A DNA stretch of 64,000 nt from an uncultured Lachnospiraceae bacterium. Its GTDB lineage: Bacteria; Bacillota; Clostridia; Lachnospirales; Lachnospiraceae. Location: contig CADBFP010000001.1 of the NCBI GenBank assembly GCA_902793995.1, forward strand, positions 80,546 to 144,545, written 5' to 3'. The notes under the pieces were generated by a model that did no database searches, had not been told where the DNA came from, and was given only the letters and a program-made list of their open reading frames with translations. A program made the position numbers and the translations under genes. Shown here one piece after another: positions 1 through 8,367 of this stretch (the stretch's first letter is position 1; each line of letters begins with the position of its first letter).

Positions 1-652
1 CATCTCCGGTTTCGGCCAGGTTGCCTGGGGCGTAGCCATGAAGGCCACCCAGCTGGGCGCCAAGGTGGTTTCCATCTCCGGTCCCGACGGATACGTTTAT
101 GACAAAGACGGCATGAACGAAGAGAAGGTAGATTTCCTGCTGGATATGCGTGCTAACGATCCGATGCACTGCAAGCCTTACGCTGATAAGTTCGGCGCCG
201 AGTTCCACGAAGGCGAGAAGCCTTGGGGCCGCGTAAAAGCCGACTACTATATGCCTTGCGCCATGCAGAACGACGTTCGCATGGAAGATGCGGAGCGCAT
301 GGTAAAGGAAGGCACCTGCAACGTGCTGATCGAAGTAGCCAATATGCCTACCACCCAGGAAGCCATCGATTTCCTGCGTGAAAAGGGCTGGGTCGTAGCT
401 CCTTCCAAGGCTGTTAACGCCGGCGGCGTGGCCGTGTCCGCTATGGAAATGGCTCAGGACGCTTCCAAGTACTACTGGACTGAGGAAGAAGTGGAAGAGA
501 AGCTGCACGCCATCATGAAGGACATCTTCAACAGCTCCTTAAAGGCTGCCAACAAGTTCGGTCTGGACGGCGTGAACGCCCTGATCGAAGGCGCCAACCT
601 GGCTGCTGCTGACAAGATCGTGACCTCCATGATCGCTCAGGGCATTGTCTAA
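1..652 (+). CDS. gdhA: Glutamate dehydrogenase, C-terminal part (5' end outside window)
   Basis: The reading frame is open from base 2 and runs into the window edge, so the N-terminal catalytic half is missing. What remains is the NAD(P)-binding domain and C-terminal lobe of a hexameric glutamate dehydrogenase. It begins inside the Rossmann glycine motif (SGFGQVAWG), continues with GAKVVSISGPDGYVYD, and holds the typical EVANMPTT and APSKAVNAGGVAVSAMEM blocks. The enzyme interconverts glutamate with 2-oxoglutarate and ammonia in the cytoplasm. A strong terminator lies just downstream, so it is the last gene of its transcript. It fits functionally with the histidine pathway further on, which ends in glutamate, but the two are not in one operon. 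Confidence 0.93.
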   Translation, partial: ISGFGQVAWGVAMKATQLGAKVVSISGPDGYVYDKDGMNEEKVDFLLDMRANDPMHCKPYADKFGAEFHEGEKPWGRVKADYYMPCAMQNDVRMEDAERMVKEGTCNVLIEVANMPTTQEAIDFLREKGWVVAPSKAVNAGGVAVSAMEMAQDASKYYWTEEEVEEKLHAIMKDIFNSSLKAANKFGLDGVNALIEGANLAAADKIVTSMIAQGIV

Positions 653-673
653 TTCAGACTGCCCCCAACAACT

Positions 674-701
674 GGGCCCCGGATTTTCCGGGGCCCTTTT
701 T
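674..701 (+). terminator. Rho-independent terminator after gdhA
   Basis: A perfect 10-bp stem (GGGCCCCGGA paired with TCCGGGGCCC) with a TTT loop is followed directly by a run of five T. It lies 22 bases after the glutamate dehydrogenase stop codon. Confidence 0.92.
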
Positions 702-726
702 GTAACGCCCGTATTATATATTTTGT

Positions 727-753
727 TGTAACCCATCCCACCCTTTTCCCGAT
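727..753 (+). promoter_or_regulatory. Possible ECF-type promoter upstream of the sigma factor gene
   Basis: TGTAAC at 727-732 and CGAT at 750-753 are separated by 17 bases. This resembles the -35 TGAAAC and -10 CGTA elements of SigW-like ECF promoters, and lies just before the sigma gene. Autoregulation would be usual for an ECF system, but the match is loose and this is inference. Confidence 0.3.
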
Positions 754-775
754 ATATAGGATAAAGGAGCTTTGT

Positions 776-1357
776 ATGACCAGCGGCAGCAGAAATATCG
801 ACGAGCAGATTATCGCCTTATTTCGGGAGCGCTCGGAAGAAGCCATCGCCCAAACCAGCAGCGCCTACGGGTCCCTTTTGCGTGCCCTGGCCTTGCGGAT
901 TCTGGGCAGCCGGGAGGACGCGGAAGAGGTGGAGCAGGATGTTTACCTCGCTGCCTGGAATCAAATCCCCCCGGCGGAGCCCCTGCCCCTTTTGCCCTGG
1001 CTGAGGACCATCTGCCGGCGGAGGGCCCTGGACCGGCTGGAGGAGCAGACCGCCCAGAAAAGAGGCGGCGGCCAGGGACATCTGGCTCTGGAGGAGCTGG
1101 AGGAGAGTCTCCCCACCGGGGAGGACGGCCGCCACTGGGCGGGCCGCCTGAGCCTGGAGGAAGCCGTCAGCGCTTTCCTGAAGGAACTGCCGGAACGGGA
1201 ACAGCGTGTTTTTCTGCAGCGCTATTGGTACTTCCTCTCTGTGGAAGAAGTGGCCCGGGAGAACGGCCTCACGAGGAGTCATACCAAGGTTCTTTTACAC
1301 CGCACGCGGAAAAAACTGAAGGCTCATCTGGAAAGAGAGGATCTGTGGGATGGATAA
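776..1357 (+). CDS. RNA polymerase sigma factor, ECF (sigma-70) family
   Basis: A 193-residue protein of normal ECF sigma factor length. Region 2 lies at about residues 20-90, with the DAEEVEQDVYLAAW core helix that binds RNA polymerase and the -10 element. Region 4 lies at about 125-185 and ends in the helix-turn-helix LSVEEVARENGLTRSHTKV, which reads the -35 element. AAAGGAG sits 8 bases upstream of the ATG at 776; a TTG four bases earlier opens another frame and is not used. The gene overlaps the next one by 8 bases, the usual arrangement for an ECF factor and its membrane-bound regulator. The signal sensed is unknown. Confidence 0.93.
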   Translation: MTSGSRNIDEQIIALFRERSEEAIAQTSSAYGSLLRALALRILGSREDAEEVEQDVYLAAWNQIPPAEPLPLLPWLRTICRRRALDRLEEQTAQKRGGGQGHLALEELEESLPTGEDGRHWAGRLSLEEAVSAFLKELPEREQRVFLQRYWYFLSVEEVARENGLTRSHTKVLLHRTRKKLKAHLEREDLWDG

Positions 1358-3590
1358 AAAGGATTTGTTAAAAGCTATCGGAGAGGTGGATCAGGACTTG
1401 GTGGAGCAGGCGGCGCCCAAGGGAAGCAGAAGCCGCCGAACGCAGCGCTGGATCCCGGCGGCGGTGGCTGCTGCCTGTATGCTGCTGGGGGTGCTGGCCA
1501 TCAGCGGCGGCTGGTTTAAGCGGGAAACGGAGCCGGAGGGAGGCATGATGGTCAGCAAAGTGAGTATAGATTATGGGGAAGCAAAGAAAATAGCGGAAGA
1601 ATCCGAAAGCACGGCCCCGGCTCCTGCCCCGGTTCTGGAGAGCACTACGGCTCCGTCATCCATAAAAAATGAGCTTACTGCGGAAACCACGGCCCTTGCA
1701 GAAACCCAGGCCCCGGCCATTCTGTATCAAAAGGACGGGATCACGGTGCAGGAAGGCCGCGGCGGCAGCAGCGGGTCCCGGATGGAAGCCGAACTTGCCT
1801 ATCTCACCGAACAGGAGCTTTTCACCCAGCCCCTGGTGATACGGGCAGTTTTGACGGACTATAAGCCCCTGGTGATCACTCAAGAATACTCGATCTTTTC
1901 CGATAACAAGATCTATGCAGCCCTGATGAGCTTTGAGCCCATCTCGGTGCTCCACGGCGAACTGCCGCCGGGGCAGGAGACGGTGAAGGTATTTGCCAAT
2001 TACTATACCAATACCTCCCTGGAGGACCTGAGTCTTTCCCTGCGGACCGCCGGGAAGGGCCGGGAGGGGATCATTATGCTCCATCCCATGGAGGAGTGGC
2101 ATCCGGAATATATGACCCAGCTGGCGGATTATGTGCCCGGGGATAACCAGCGCTTCGCCATCTGGGAAATGCCCGGGGGAGGCCTGTCCTATGATAAACA
2201 TGCCTTTATCGGTCTGGAAAAAAGCTGGACCCTGGATCAGGCGGAGGCCTACGCCCGGCAGCTGATCGGGGACAAAACCGAAGCGCCGGCGGACTTTATC
2301 TTCAGTTTCAGTTACCGATCCTATGGTCTTGTACCGGAGGATACATATATGCGCAGCTTCGACAGCGCCAGCGGCCTCTATTCCGTCAAAGGAACGGCTC
2401 ATATGGAAATGGAATACGGGGCAGAAAACCTGGAAACCCGGGTGAGGGTGGAAAAGGAGATTCTGGATAAAATATACCGCGCATTGCTGCGCCTGAAGGA
2501 TATGCCGGAAATGCTCTCCGACGGGGATAATGCCGGGGGCCACGAGACCACCCGGATAGAAATCAGCTGGTTTGCGGAGGGCGGGTCCCGCAGGGTTTTA
2601 TTTTCCGGCAGCGACAATGGCATGGATCGCAGCGATGTGAACCGTCTGACCATGACCCTGTTTGAATTGCAGCAGTATTTGGAAAAATGTACGGATATGC
2701 AGGGATGGCAGGAAAAACTCATGGCCATGGGTGATAAAGAGCGCCGGGCCCGGTCGGAGGAGATCGTGGCCGCTTTGGAGGCTGCCTTTGCGGAACAATA
2801 CGGCCCCGGGGGCAAACCGGAGTACTTCCGGGCAGCAGAGATCAGTGACGGGGGCTATCTGGAGATCTGGCTTTTCCCCTGGAGCAAGGAAAACCAGAAG
2901 GAAATTCAGGAAATGCTACCGGAAGGGTATAGAACGGGGATGCTTTTCGGCTGGGGAGATCCGGCGGACAGCCCCAGCATACAGTATGATCACCGCATGA
3001 GTCTGGCTCTGCACGGGACCGTGCAGAAGCAGGAAGGCCGCCGGAAGATCATAGACTGGGAGAGCCTGGGGGAGGGATCCCCGGAAAAGGAGATCCGGCT
3101 GGGCTACCTGTATGAGGACGGAAGCCGGACGGAAGGGTACAGCATTTCATTCGAAGAAGATAAAGAGGAGTGGACTCCCTTTGCCAGCCTGCGGATGGTG
3201 ATCCGGGGGCAGGAGAAGGATCTGGAAAGCGGCCTCATTACCGGCCGGCAGGATCTGGAATTTGCCTGGTATTGCTGCGTCTGCCGGGGCTTCAGGCCCG
3301 TCACCCAGGAAGAAAAAGAGGCTTACGGAGAGCCCCTGGCCTGGATCTATGCGGAAAGGGATGAGGTGGAGAGCAGCATTTTCCTGGTGATGGATAACGG
3401 GCGGCTCCTGCGCAGCAGCGGCACTTGGCCGGAAAGGCCCATGCCCACGGACCCTTCCGTGGATGCCGTCACGGCCTTGGAGACCTGGGGCGAGGAAATC
3501 TGGCTGCAGCTCTTGGCCACAGGTCTGTGGTACTGCGAGGGCAGGGGCGAGCAGACGGAGTTGGGGACGCCGGGGCTGAAGTGGCGGTGA
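1350..3590 (+). CDS. Membrane-anchored anti-sigma/sensor protein with large extracytoplasmic domain
   Basis: 746 residues. A short cytoplasmic start (KDLLKAIGEVDQDLVEQA, about 33 residues, ending in basic RRTQR) is followed by one membrane segment at about 34-52 and then roughly 690 residues outside. The short 'IGEVDxDL' N-terminus before a single transmembrane helix is typical of proteins encoded directly after Clostridial ECF sigma factors, and the 8-base overlap with the sigma gene supports translational coupling. I infer that the N-terminus holds the sigma factor and the outer part senses a signal. A low-complexity Ala/Pro/Thr linker lies at about 85-115. The outer domain was not recognised, and no zinc-binding anti-sigma motif is visible. 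Confidence 0.7.
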   Translation: MDKKDLLKAIGEVDQDLVEQAAPKGSRSRRTQRWIPAAVAAACMLLGVLAISGGWFKRETEPEGGMMVSKVSIDYGEAKKIAEESESTAPAPAPVLESTTAPSSIKNELTAETTALAETQAPAILYQKDGITVQEGRGGSSGSRMEAELAYLTEQELFTQPLVIRAVLTDYKPLVITQEYSIFSDNKIYAALMSFEPISVLHGELPPGQETVKVFANYYTNTSLEDLSLSLRTAGKGREGIIMLHPMEEWHPEYMTQLADYVPGDNQRFAIWEMPGGGLSYDKHAFIGLEKSWTLDQAEAYARQLIGDKTEAPADFIFSFSYRSYGLVPEDTYMRSFDSASGLYSVKGTAHMEMEYGAENLETRVRVEKEILDKIYRALLRLKDMPEMLSDGDNAGGHETTRIEISWFAEGGSRRVLFSGSDNGMDRSDVNRLTMTLFELQQYLEKCTDMQGWQEKLMAMGDKERRARSEEIVAALEAAFAEQYGPGGKPEYFRAAEISDGGYLEIWLFPWSKENQKEIQEMLPEGYRTGMLFGWGDPADSPSIQYDHRMSLALHGTVQKQEGRRKIIDWESLGEGSPEKEIRLGYLYEDGSRTEGYSISFEEDKEEWTPFASLRMVIRGQEKDLESGLITGRQDLEFAWYCCVCRGFRPVTQEEKEAYGEPLAWIYAERDEVESSIFLVMDNGRLLRSSGTWPERPMPTDPSVDAVTALETWGEEIWLQLLATGLWYCEGRGEQTELGTPGLKWR

Positions 3591-3623
3591 GAGAGGACAT
3601 TACCTGCATAATCCATGGGGCTG

Positions 3624-4412
3624 TCACATAGGCAGATGGGTCATAGCTTCGTAGATGGCAAAGCCCGCCAGGGCGTTAGCCAGGCCGCTGAATTTTCCCA
3701 CCTTGTTCCGGTCTTCATCCAGCGCGAAGAGGAAGACGGCCACATCCGCCATCATCAGGAAGAGGGTCAGGGCGGCAAAGAGAATATAGAAACGCGTGTC
3801 CACGTTCAGCCATTTGCGGATAAATATGCACACCAGGCCTTTGCTGACGGCGGTATAGATCAGGAAAAAGCACCAATGGTGTTTGCCCTTAAAGCCCATG
3901 CGCCAGAAAATGAAGCTTTCCACCAGAAGATAAATAGCCAGGTGCATGAAGAAAAAGGCCCAGCGTCTGACCACGGGCATACCCAGGCTCAGGCTCCCGT
4001 CTTTCATATGCACGAAAATGTATTCGGGGGTGCTGTCCGTGTGGAACTCTTCGTAAGGCAGGGGGATATCGTAGCTTTTCTCCCCGTCCGCGATATGCAT
4101 AATGGCGCCGGTAAAATCCTTCTGATTGCCGAACCAGCTGCTTTTCCCCTGCACCCCCTGGCGGTAGATGCGGAAATAGTTCTCCCATAAACGGTGTTCC
4201 TTTTCGGGAATGGTACGGAACTGAGTGCCGTCGCTTAGTTCCATGGTGACCCGCATTTCCACCTGGGAAGAGGCCCCCAGCACAATGAAAGTGATGGCGG
4301 GCTGATGGTACACCCGGCTGTAGCCGAAGGTAGTGGCCTGGGCCGACAGAGGCAGGGTTAAAAGCAATAGGGCAAAAAGAATAAGGATCCGGTGCCGGAG
4401 GGTATGCTTCAT
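3624..4412 (-). CDS. Secreted-N-terminus polytopic membrane protein, unknown function
   Basis: 262 residues from the ATG at 4412. The frame is open further upstream, but this start has an AAAGGT ribosome-binding site and begins a clean signal peptide (MKHTLRHRILILFALLLLTL, cleavage near SAQA). About 125 residues of predicted extracellular domain follow, then three or four membrane helices at roughly 150-250 (for example FYILFAALTLFLMMADVAVF). This resembles outside-domain-plus-membrane-helices receptors, but no family was recognised. It converges with the anti-sigma gene and diverges from the giant lipoprotein gene, with which it shares an overlapping promoter region. Confidence 0.6.
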   Translation of the reverse strand: MKHTLRHRILILFALLLLTLPLSAQATTFGYSRVYHQPAITFIVLGASSQVEMRVTMELSDGTQFRTIPEKEHRLWENYFRIYRQGVQGKSSWFGNQKDFTGAIMHIADGEKSYDIPLPYEEFHTDSTPEYIFVHMKDGSLSLGMPVVRRWAFFFMHLAIYLLVESFIFWRMGFKGKHHWCFFLIYTAVSKGLVCIFIRKWLNVDTRFYILFAALTLFLMMADVAVFLFALDEDRNKVGKFSGLANALAGFAIYEAMTHLPM

Positions 4413-4428
4413 GGGTTGCGACCTTTTC

Positions 4429-4458
4429 TTGACTGTATCTAAGGCTGTATTATACAAT
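4429..4458 (+). promoter_or_regulatory. Sigma-A promoter for the 4511 lipoprotein gene
   Basis: TTGACT at 4429-4434 and TACAAT at 4453-4458, spaced 18 bp, lie 52 bases before the start codon. The -10 box overlaps the -10 box of the divergent promoter by two bases. Confidence 0.65.
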
Positions 4459-4477
4459 AGGGAAAGACAAAAAGCAA
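4449..4477 (-). promoter_or_regulatory. Sigma-A promoter for the divergent membrane protein gene
   Basis: On the minus strand, TTGCTT (4477-4472) and a perfect TATAAT (4454-4449) are spaced 17 bp. It overlaps the plus-strand promoter, so the two polymerases cannot both occupy the site. Confidence 0.65.
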
Positions 4478-4510
4478 GACAGTGAGAAGACAGAAAAAGG
4501 AGATGGAAAG

Positions 4511-7500
4511 ATGAGAACCAAGGGATTGATTCTTTGTATAATGATAGCGTGTTTTCTGCTTTCCGGCTGCGGATTAGGGGAAAAGGAGAGCGCCGCTCCG
4601 GGGCAGGAGACATCCCCGGAAACGGGGACCCTCTCCCCGGCCAAGGCCGAGGACTATCCCTTTGACCGCTTAGGAGTCATGCTGTCGGAAACCAGACTGG
4701 GCCCCCTATCCGAGGAGGGCCGGGTGATCAGCGAGGCGGAATTCCAAAGCCTCCCGGAAGAGAATGAGATCCGGCTCCGCTATGTGAACGGGAAGGGCGA
4801 AGCGGGGACCATATACAGCTTTACCTTCCAGGAACCGGACTCTATCGCCAAGGATGTATACCCCCTGAATGTGGTCTTAATGGACCAGGGAAACCTGTAT
4901 GTGAGCGACGGCATGCACTACGGCGGAGACAGAAGCTATCTCTATCAGTACAGCGCCGGCCTGGCCTATCGGCTTCTGACCCTGGAGGAGCGGGCGAGCC
5001 TGGGGGCTCCCATGGCCTACATCAAAGGCTGTGACAACCGGGAGGAACGGATGGGACAGCAGGATCTATACGCCCTGACGGAGGACGGCTATGTGGTGGC
5101 CGGGGCCTGGGACGGAAAGGCGTATTGGAGCGACTGGGCCGCCCTGGGGACCCAGGAGCTGTATATTTCCCGGGAATCCCTGCCGGAAATGGTGCGCCTG
5201 CACCTGGTGGCCCTGGGGATGCGTTATCTGCTTGACAGCGATGCCCCGGTGGAGCCTCTGGCTTTCCGGGAGTGGGTGGCCAGCCTGGAGGCGGAAGGCC
5301 AGATGAAAGAGATGACGGGGGCCGAGGCCTTAAGCCTGGCCCTGCTGCTGGGTTATCCCCACCCCGACCGGGAGGCGGAGGCGGAGGCCTGGGGCCAGCA
5401 TTTGTCGGAGGTGATGGCCCGGCCGGAGGGGGCCCTGAAGTTTACGGTAAGCGATGGCAGCGGCCAGCCCTACCGGGCGGACGGGACTGCCGGAGAGACG
5501 GCCCTGTATATCAGCCCCCAGGGGGTTTTAGCGGCGGAAATGCCCGGTCTTAAGATTTCTCCCGCCGGAGGGGAGGCCTGCTTCCAGATCCGGGGGAAGG
5601 TCTATGCCCGGCTGAAGGATCAGGCGGATCCGGCCCTGTATGAGCAGCTGAAGGCCTGGAACCCGGGGGATTTGGCTCCCTGGGCCCAGTACCCCTTCGA
5701 TCGGCTGGGAGTCATGGCGGGGGGAGGCCGCCTGGGGCCTGCCACGGAAAATGGGGAAGAAATAAAGGAAGAATATCAGACCCCACCGGCAGCGGATCAG
5801 GTGGTGGTAAGTCACTTCGTTTATGAACCGGAATTATCCTCCACCTGTTGGCGCTACAGCTTTGGGGAAAGCGGAACCCCGCAGGAACATCCCTGCCATT
5901 TTACCGGAACCCTTTATAACAGTCATTACGGCTATCGCTATACCAGCGGTCCCATTTCCGGTGCAGGCGATTATGCCTATCTGTATCAAACTATCGCCTG
6001 TCAGAAATACCGGCCTCTGGAGGCAGATGAACGCCTGCAGCAGGAGACGCCTGCAGCCTGTTTTCGTATGAGCCGGGCTGACAGCCGGGAAACGGATGTT
6101 TTTGCCCTGACCCGGGAGGGATATCTGCTCCATGGCCTGGAGGTGCTGGAGGAGGACGTGACCTATGACAGCATTTCCTGGGAAGCCCTGCGGGAGGAAG
6201 AGCAGCTGCATTTGATGGCACTGGTTGTGCGTTATCTGGATGCCCATGAGTTCGTGTCGATCCCCTTCCCTTTTGATTCTGTGACACCGCCGGAGGAATA
6301 CTGGCTGGTGGAAGTGGAATATCAGGGGGAAATACGGCAGCTGAGCGGCCAGGATGTGAAGGTGCTGGGCAAGCTTAGCAGGAGCGGCCGCTTTGAAGAA
6401 TTCTTTTCCGATGACGCGATGTATTCCAGTGGCAGGGATTTGAGTCAGGAAAAGGATTTGGTAAGAATCAGTGTGCGTGACAGCCGGCAGGAAAGCAGCG
6501 GAAACCGCTATCCGGCCCTGTATCTGAACCGGGACGGGCAAATGCTGGTAGAATCTTTTGGCCTGTATATAAGCAGCCTGGACAGGGAAGGGTACAGAAT
6601 AGACGCCCTTCTGACAGCGGAGCTCACCCGGAAACTGGACAGGGAGGTGTATACATATTTTATGGATCTGGCCCTGGGCGCCTCGGTGGAGCGGGAGGAG
6701 AAAACCGTTCCCTTATCCGCTGCCGTGATTGAGAAGGCAGACCGGGATGCCCGGGAAATACAGGCGTTGATTCAGATTCCGGCGGATCCGTCTGCCGGAT
6801 CCGCAGAACAAGGCTTATTAATAGAGGATTTTGAAATTATTTACGGGGAGGGCAGCAGCTTTCCGGCCCTGGCCATCCTGCTGAACCGGGCGGATAAGGA
6901 ATTGCTGATCGCGGGCCCCTATGAAAGCGGGAAGCCGGTGCCAAACAATACCGTGTCTCTGGATTTCTGCCAGGATCCCCGGCTGGTGCTGGCGGAAAGC
7001 GGGGAGGAGATCTATATCCTGGACCGGGAGGCGGTGCATGTATATGAGACCGGCCTTTCCGGCAGTTCACCTTCCTGGAATCATTTCTCTCTGCCTCGGG
7101 ATCTGTCCGGGGATGAGGTGGAGGATATGCTGATCAGCCGCAGCGCCAGGGAAAGAGAGTTGGTGCTGGTGACCAGGGAGAAGGGGAATTTCGGCCTGAA
7201 GCCGGAGGAGGCCGGCGGGGGCAGCTTTGCCCCCACGGAAAAGGGCTATCACTGGGTGCAGACGCAGCAGGGCCCCGCCATTCGGGTGGGCGTAGTGACC
7301 TGGCTGCTGCCCAAAACCGAGCGGGAGATCCGGATCATCAGCGCTGCGGAAACATCTTTGACCCTGGGCCTGATCGACCGGGAGGGCCGGGAAGCCTCCT
7401 TCCGGGTTTATTATGATTACCGGGACGCCCCTTGGGGGGAAGTGGTGGCCCGAGCCAGTAAGATCGATTTTTCCGACTGGACCTATGTGCCCGGGCGCTT

Positions 7501-8203
7501 TATACGGAGCAATCATTATGGCAGGAATCCGGTGCTGATGCCTCGGGCAGGAGCCCTGGAGCTGTGCCGGCTGCATATTGGCCTTGAAGACATTACCCCG
7601 CCGGACAAGGATCCCCTGCTGCAGGCTCTGGAGGAAGCGGCGGGGGCGACGGCCCCGGAAGTGGATGAGCAGACGCTGCAAAATCTTAATACCTGGTTTG
7701 GAGAGGGAATGCCCGGCCGTTTCCTGCTGTCGGAATACGAGGACCCCCGGGATGTGGATATGCGCTGGCTGCTGGCGGATGTCTGGGTCGATGAGGCGGG
7801 GCCTTTTGCGGGCTTAAGCTTCGTGGAAGATCAGACGGAGTGGGAAAAGGTTAACGAGCAATTAAAGCTGGGACTGCGGAAAGGGGAGACGCTGATCCGT
7901 TATGAATCCTCTGCCCTGGAGACGCTGCTGCAGCGTTATTTGGGGCTGGGCCTTTCGGATATGCATAGTGAGCCCCCCGGCGGCTATGCGGAAGAGTATG
8001 ATGCCTGGTATATGCAGTCTCCCGGCAGCACCATCATCCCCTGGCATATACTGGCCGGGCGGGAGCTGGCAGATGGCAGCCTGCTGCTGGTGTATGAGGA
8101 CGGCTACGGCGGCCGGCCGGGCCTTTTGCAGTTAAAACCGGTAGGAGAGAGCTGGCAATTTATCGGCAACCGCTTTTTGGGAGAAGAGGATAATCCCGAA
8201 TAA
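4511..8203 (+). CDS. Giant surface lipoprotein with internal duplication
   Basis: 1230 residues. It starts with a lipoprotein signal peptide (MRTKGLILCIMIACFLLSGC; Cys 20 lipidated), so it should be anchored on the outer face of the membrane. AAAAAGGAG precedes the start. Two copies of a domain are visible: YPFDRLGVMLSETRLGP at about residue 50 and YPFDRLGVMAGGGRLGP at about 395. Each is followed by a similar order of motifs (SYLYQYSAG / AYLYQTIAC; LYALTEDGYVV / VFALTREGYLL; LHLVALGMRYL / LHLMALVVRYL). The remaining roughly 600 residues do not obviously repeat. No enzyme motif was recognised. The style, acidic and rich in Gly/Glu/Leu, matches the outer domain of the anti-sigma protein at 1350. 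Confidence 0.7.
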   Translation: MRTKGLILCIMIACFLLSGCGLGEKESAAPGQETSPETGTLSPAKAEDYPFDRLGVMLSETRLGPLSEEGRVISEAEFQSLPEENEIRLRYVNGKGEAGTIYSFTFQEPDSIAKDVYPLNVVLMDQGNLYVSDGMHYGGDRSYLYQYSAGLAYRLLTLEERASLGAPMAYIKGCDNREERMGQQDLYALTEDGYVVAGAWDGKAYWSDWAALGTQELYISRESLPEMVRLHLVALGMRYLLDSDAPVEPLAFREWVASLEAEGQMKEMTGAEALSLALLLGYPHPDREAEAEAWGQHLSEVMARPEGALKFTVSDGSGQPYRADGTAGETALYISPQGVLAAEMPGLKISPAGGEACFQIRGKVYARLKDQADPALYEQLKAWNPGDLAPWAQYPFDRLGVMAGGGRLGPATENGEEIKEEYQTPPAADQVVVSHFVYEPELSSTCWRYSFGESGTPQEHPCHFTGTLYNSHYGYRYTSGPISGAGDYAYLYQTIACQKYRPLEADERLQQETPAACFRMSRADSRETDVFALTREGYLLHGLEVLEEDVTYDSISWEALREEEQLHLMALVVRYLDAHEFVSIPFPFDSVTPPEEYWLVEVEYQGEIRQLSGQDVKVLGKLSRSGRFEEFFSDDAMYSSGRDLSQEKDLVRISVRDSRQESSGNRYPALYLNRDGQMLVESFGLYISSLDREGYRIDALLTAELTRKLDREVYTYFMDLALGASVEREEKTVPLSAAVIEKADRDAREIQALIQIPADPSAGSAEQGLLIEDFEIIYGEGSSFPALAILLNRADKELLIAGPYESGKPVPNNTVSLDFCQDPRLVLAESGEEIYILDREAVHVYETGLSGSSPSWNHFSLPRDLSGDEVEDMLISRSARERELVLVTREKGNFGLKPEEAGGGSFAPTEKGYHWVQTQQGPAIRVGVVTWLLPKTEREIRIISAAETSLTLGLIDREGREASFRVYYDYRDAPWGEVVARASKIDFSDWTYVPGRFIRSNHYGRNPVLMPRAGALELCRLHIGLEDITPPDKDPLLQALEEAAGATAPEVDEQTLQNLNTWFGEGMPGRFLLSEYEDPRDVDMRWLLADVWVDEAGPFAGLSFVEDQTEWEKVNEQLKLGLRKGETLIRYESSALETLLQRYLGLGLSDMHSEPPGGYAEEYDAWYMQSPGSTIIPWHILAGRELADGSLLLVYEDGYGGRPGLLQLKPVGESWQFIGNRFLGEEDNPE

Positions 8204-8207
8204 AAAC

Positions 8208-8235
8208 TTGCATTTTGCCGCAGAATCATTACAAT
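8208..8235 (+). promoter_or_regulatory. Promoter upstream of typA
   Basis: TTGCAT at 8208-8213 and TACAAT at 8230-8235 are spaced 16 bp. A hairpin (ACACAGG at 8238-8244 with CCTGTGT at 8256-8262, then TTT) sits right at the expected transcript start and could be a 5'-end stem or a weak attenuator. Confidence 0.55.
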
Positions 8236-8273
8236 AGACACAGGGCGAACTCCGTCCTGTGTTTTGATGTTTA

Positions 8274-8350
8274 CGGGCTCATGAGGGCATGAGCCCCTAC
8301 GGAGAAACAGGAAGCGTTCTTTGTAGGGGGCGATCCCCGGATCGACCCGC
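8274..8350 (+). repeat. Palindromic GTAGGGGC-type repeat, copy 1
   Basis: Two neighbouring palindromes in the typA leader: GGGCTCATGAGGGCATGAGCCC followed by CTACGG, then GTAGGGGGCGATCCCCGGATCG. The inverted CCCCTAC/GTAGGGG ends link it to the repeat family found in most intergenic gaps of the first 27 kb. Confidence 0.75.
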
Positions 8351-8367
8351 ATAATAAAGGAGATACC

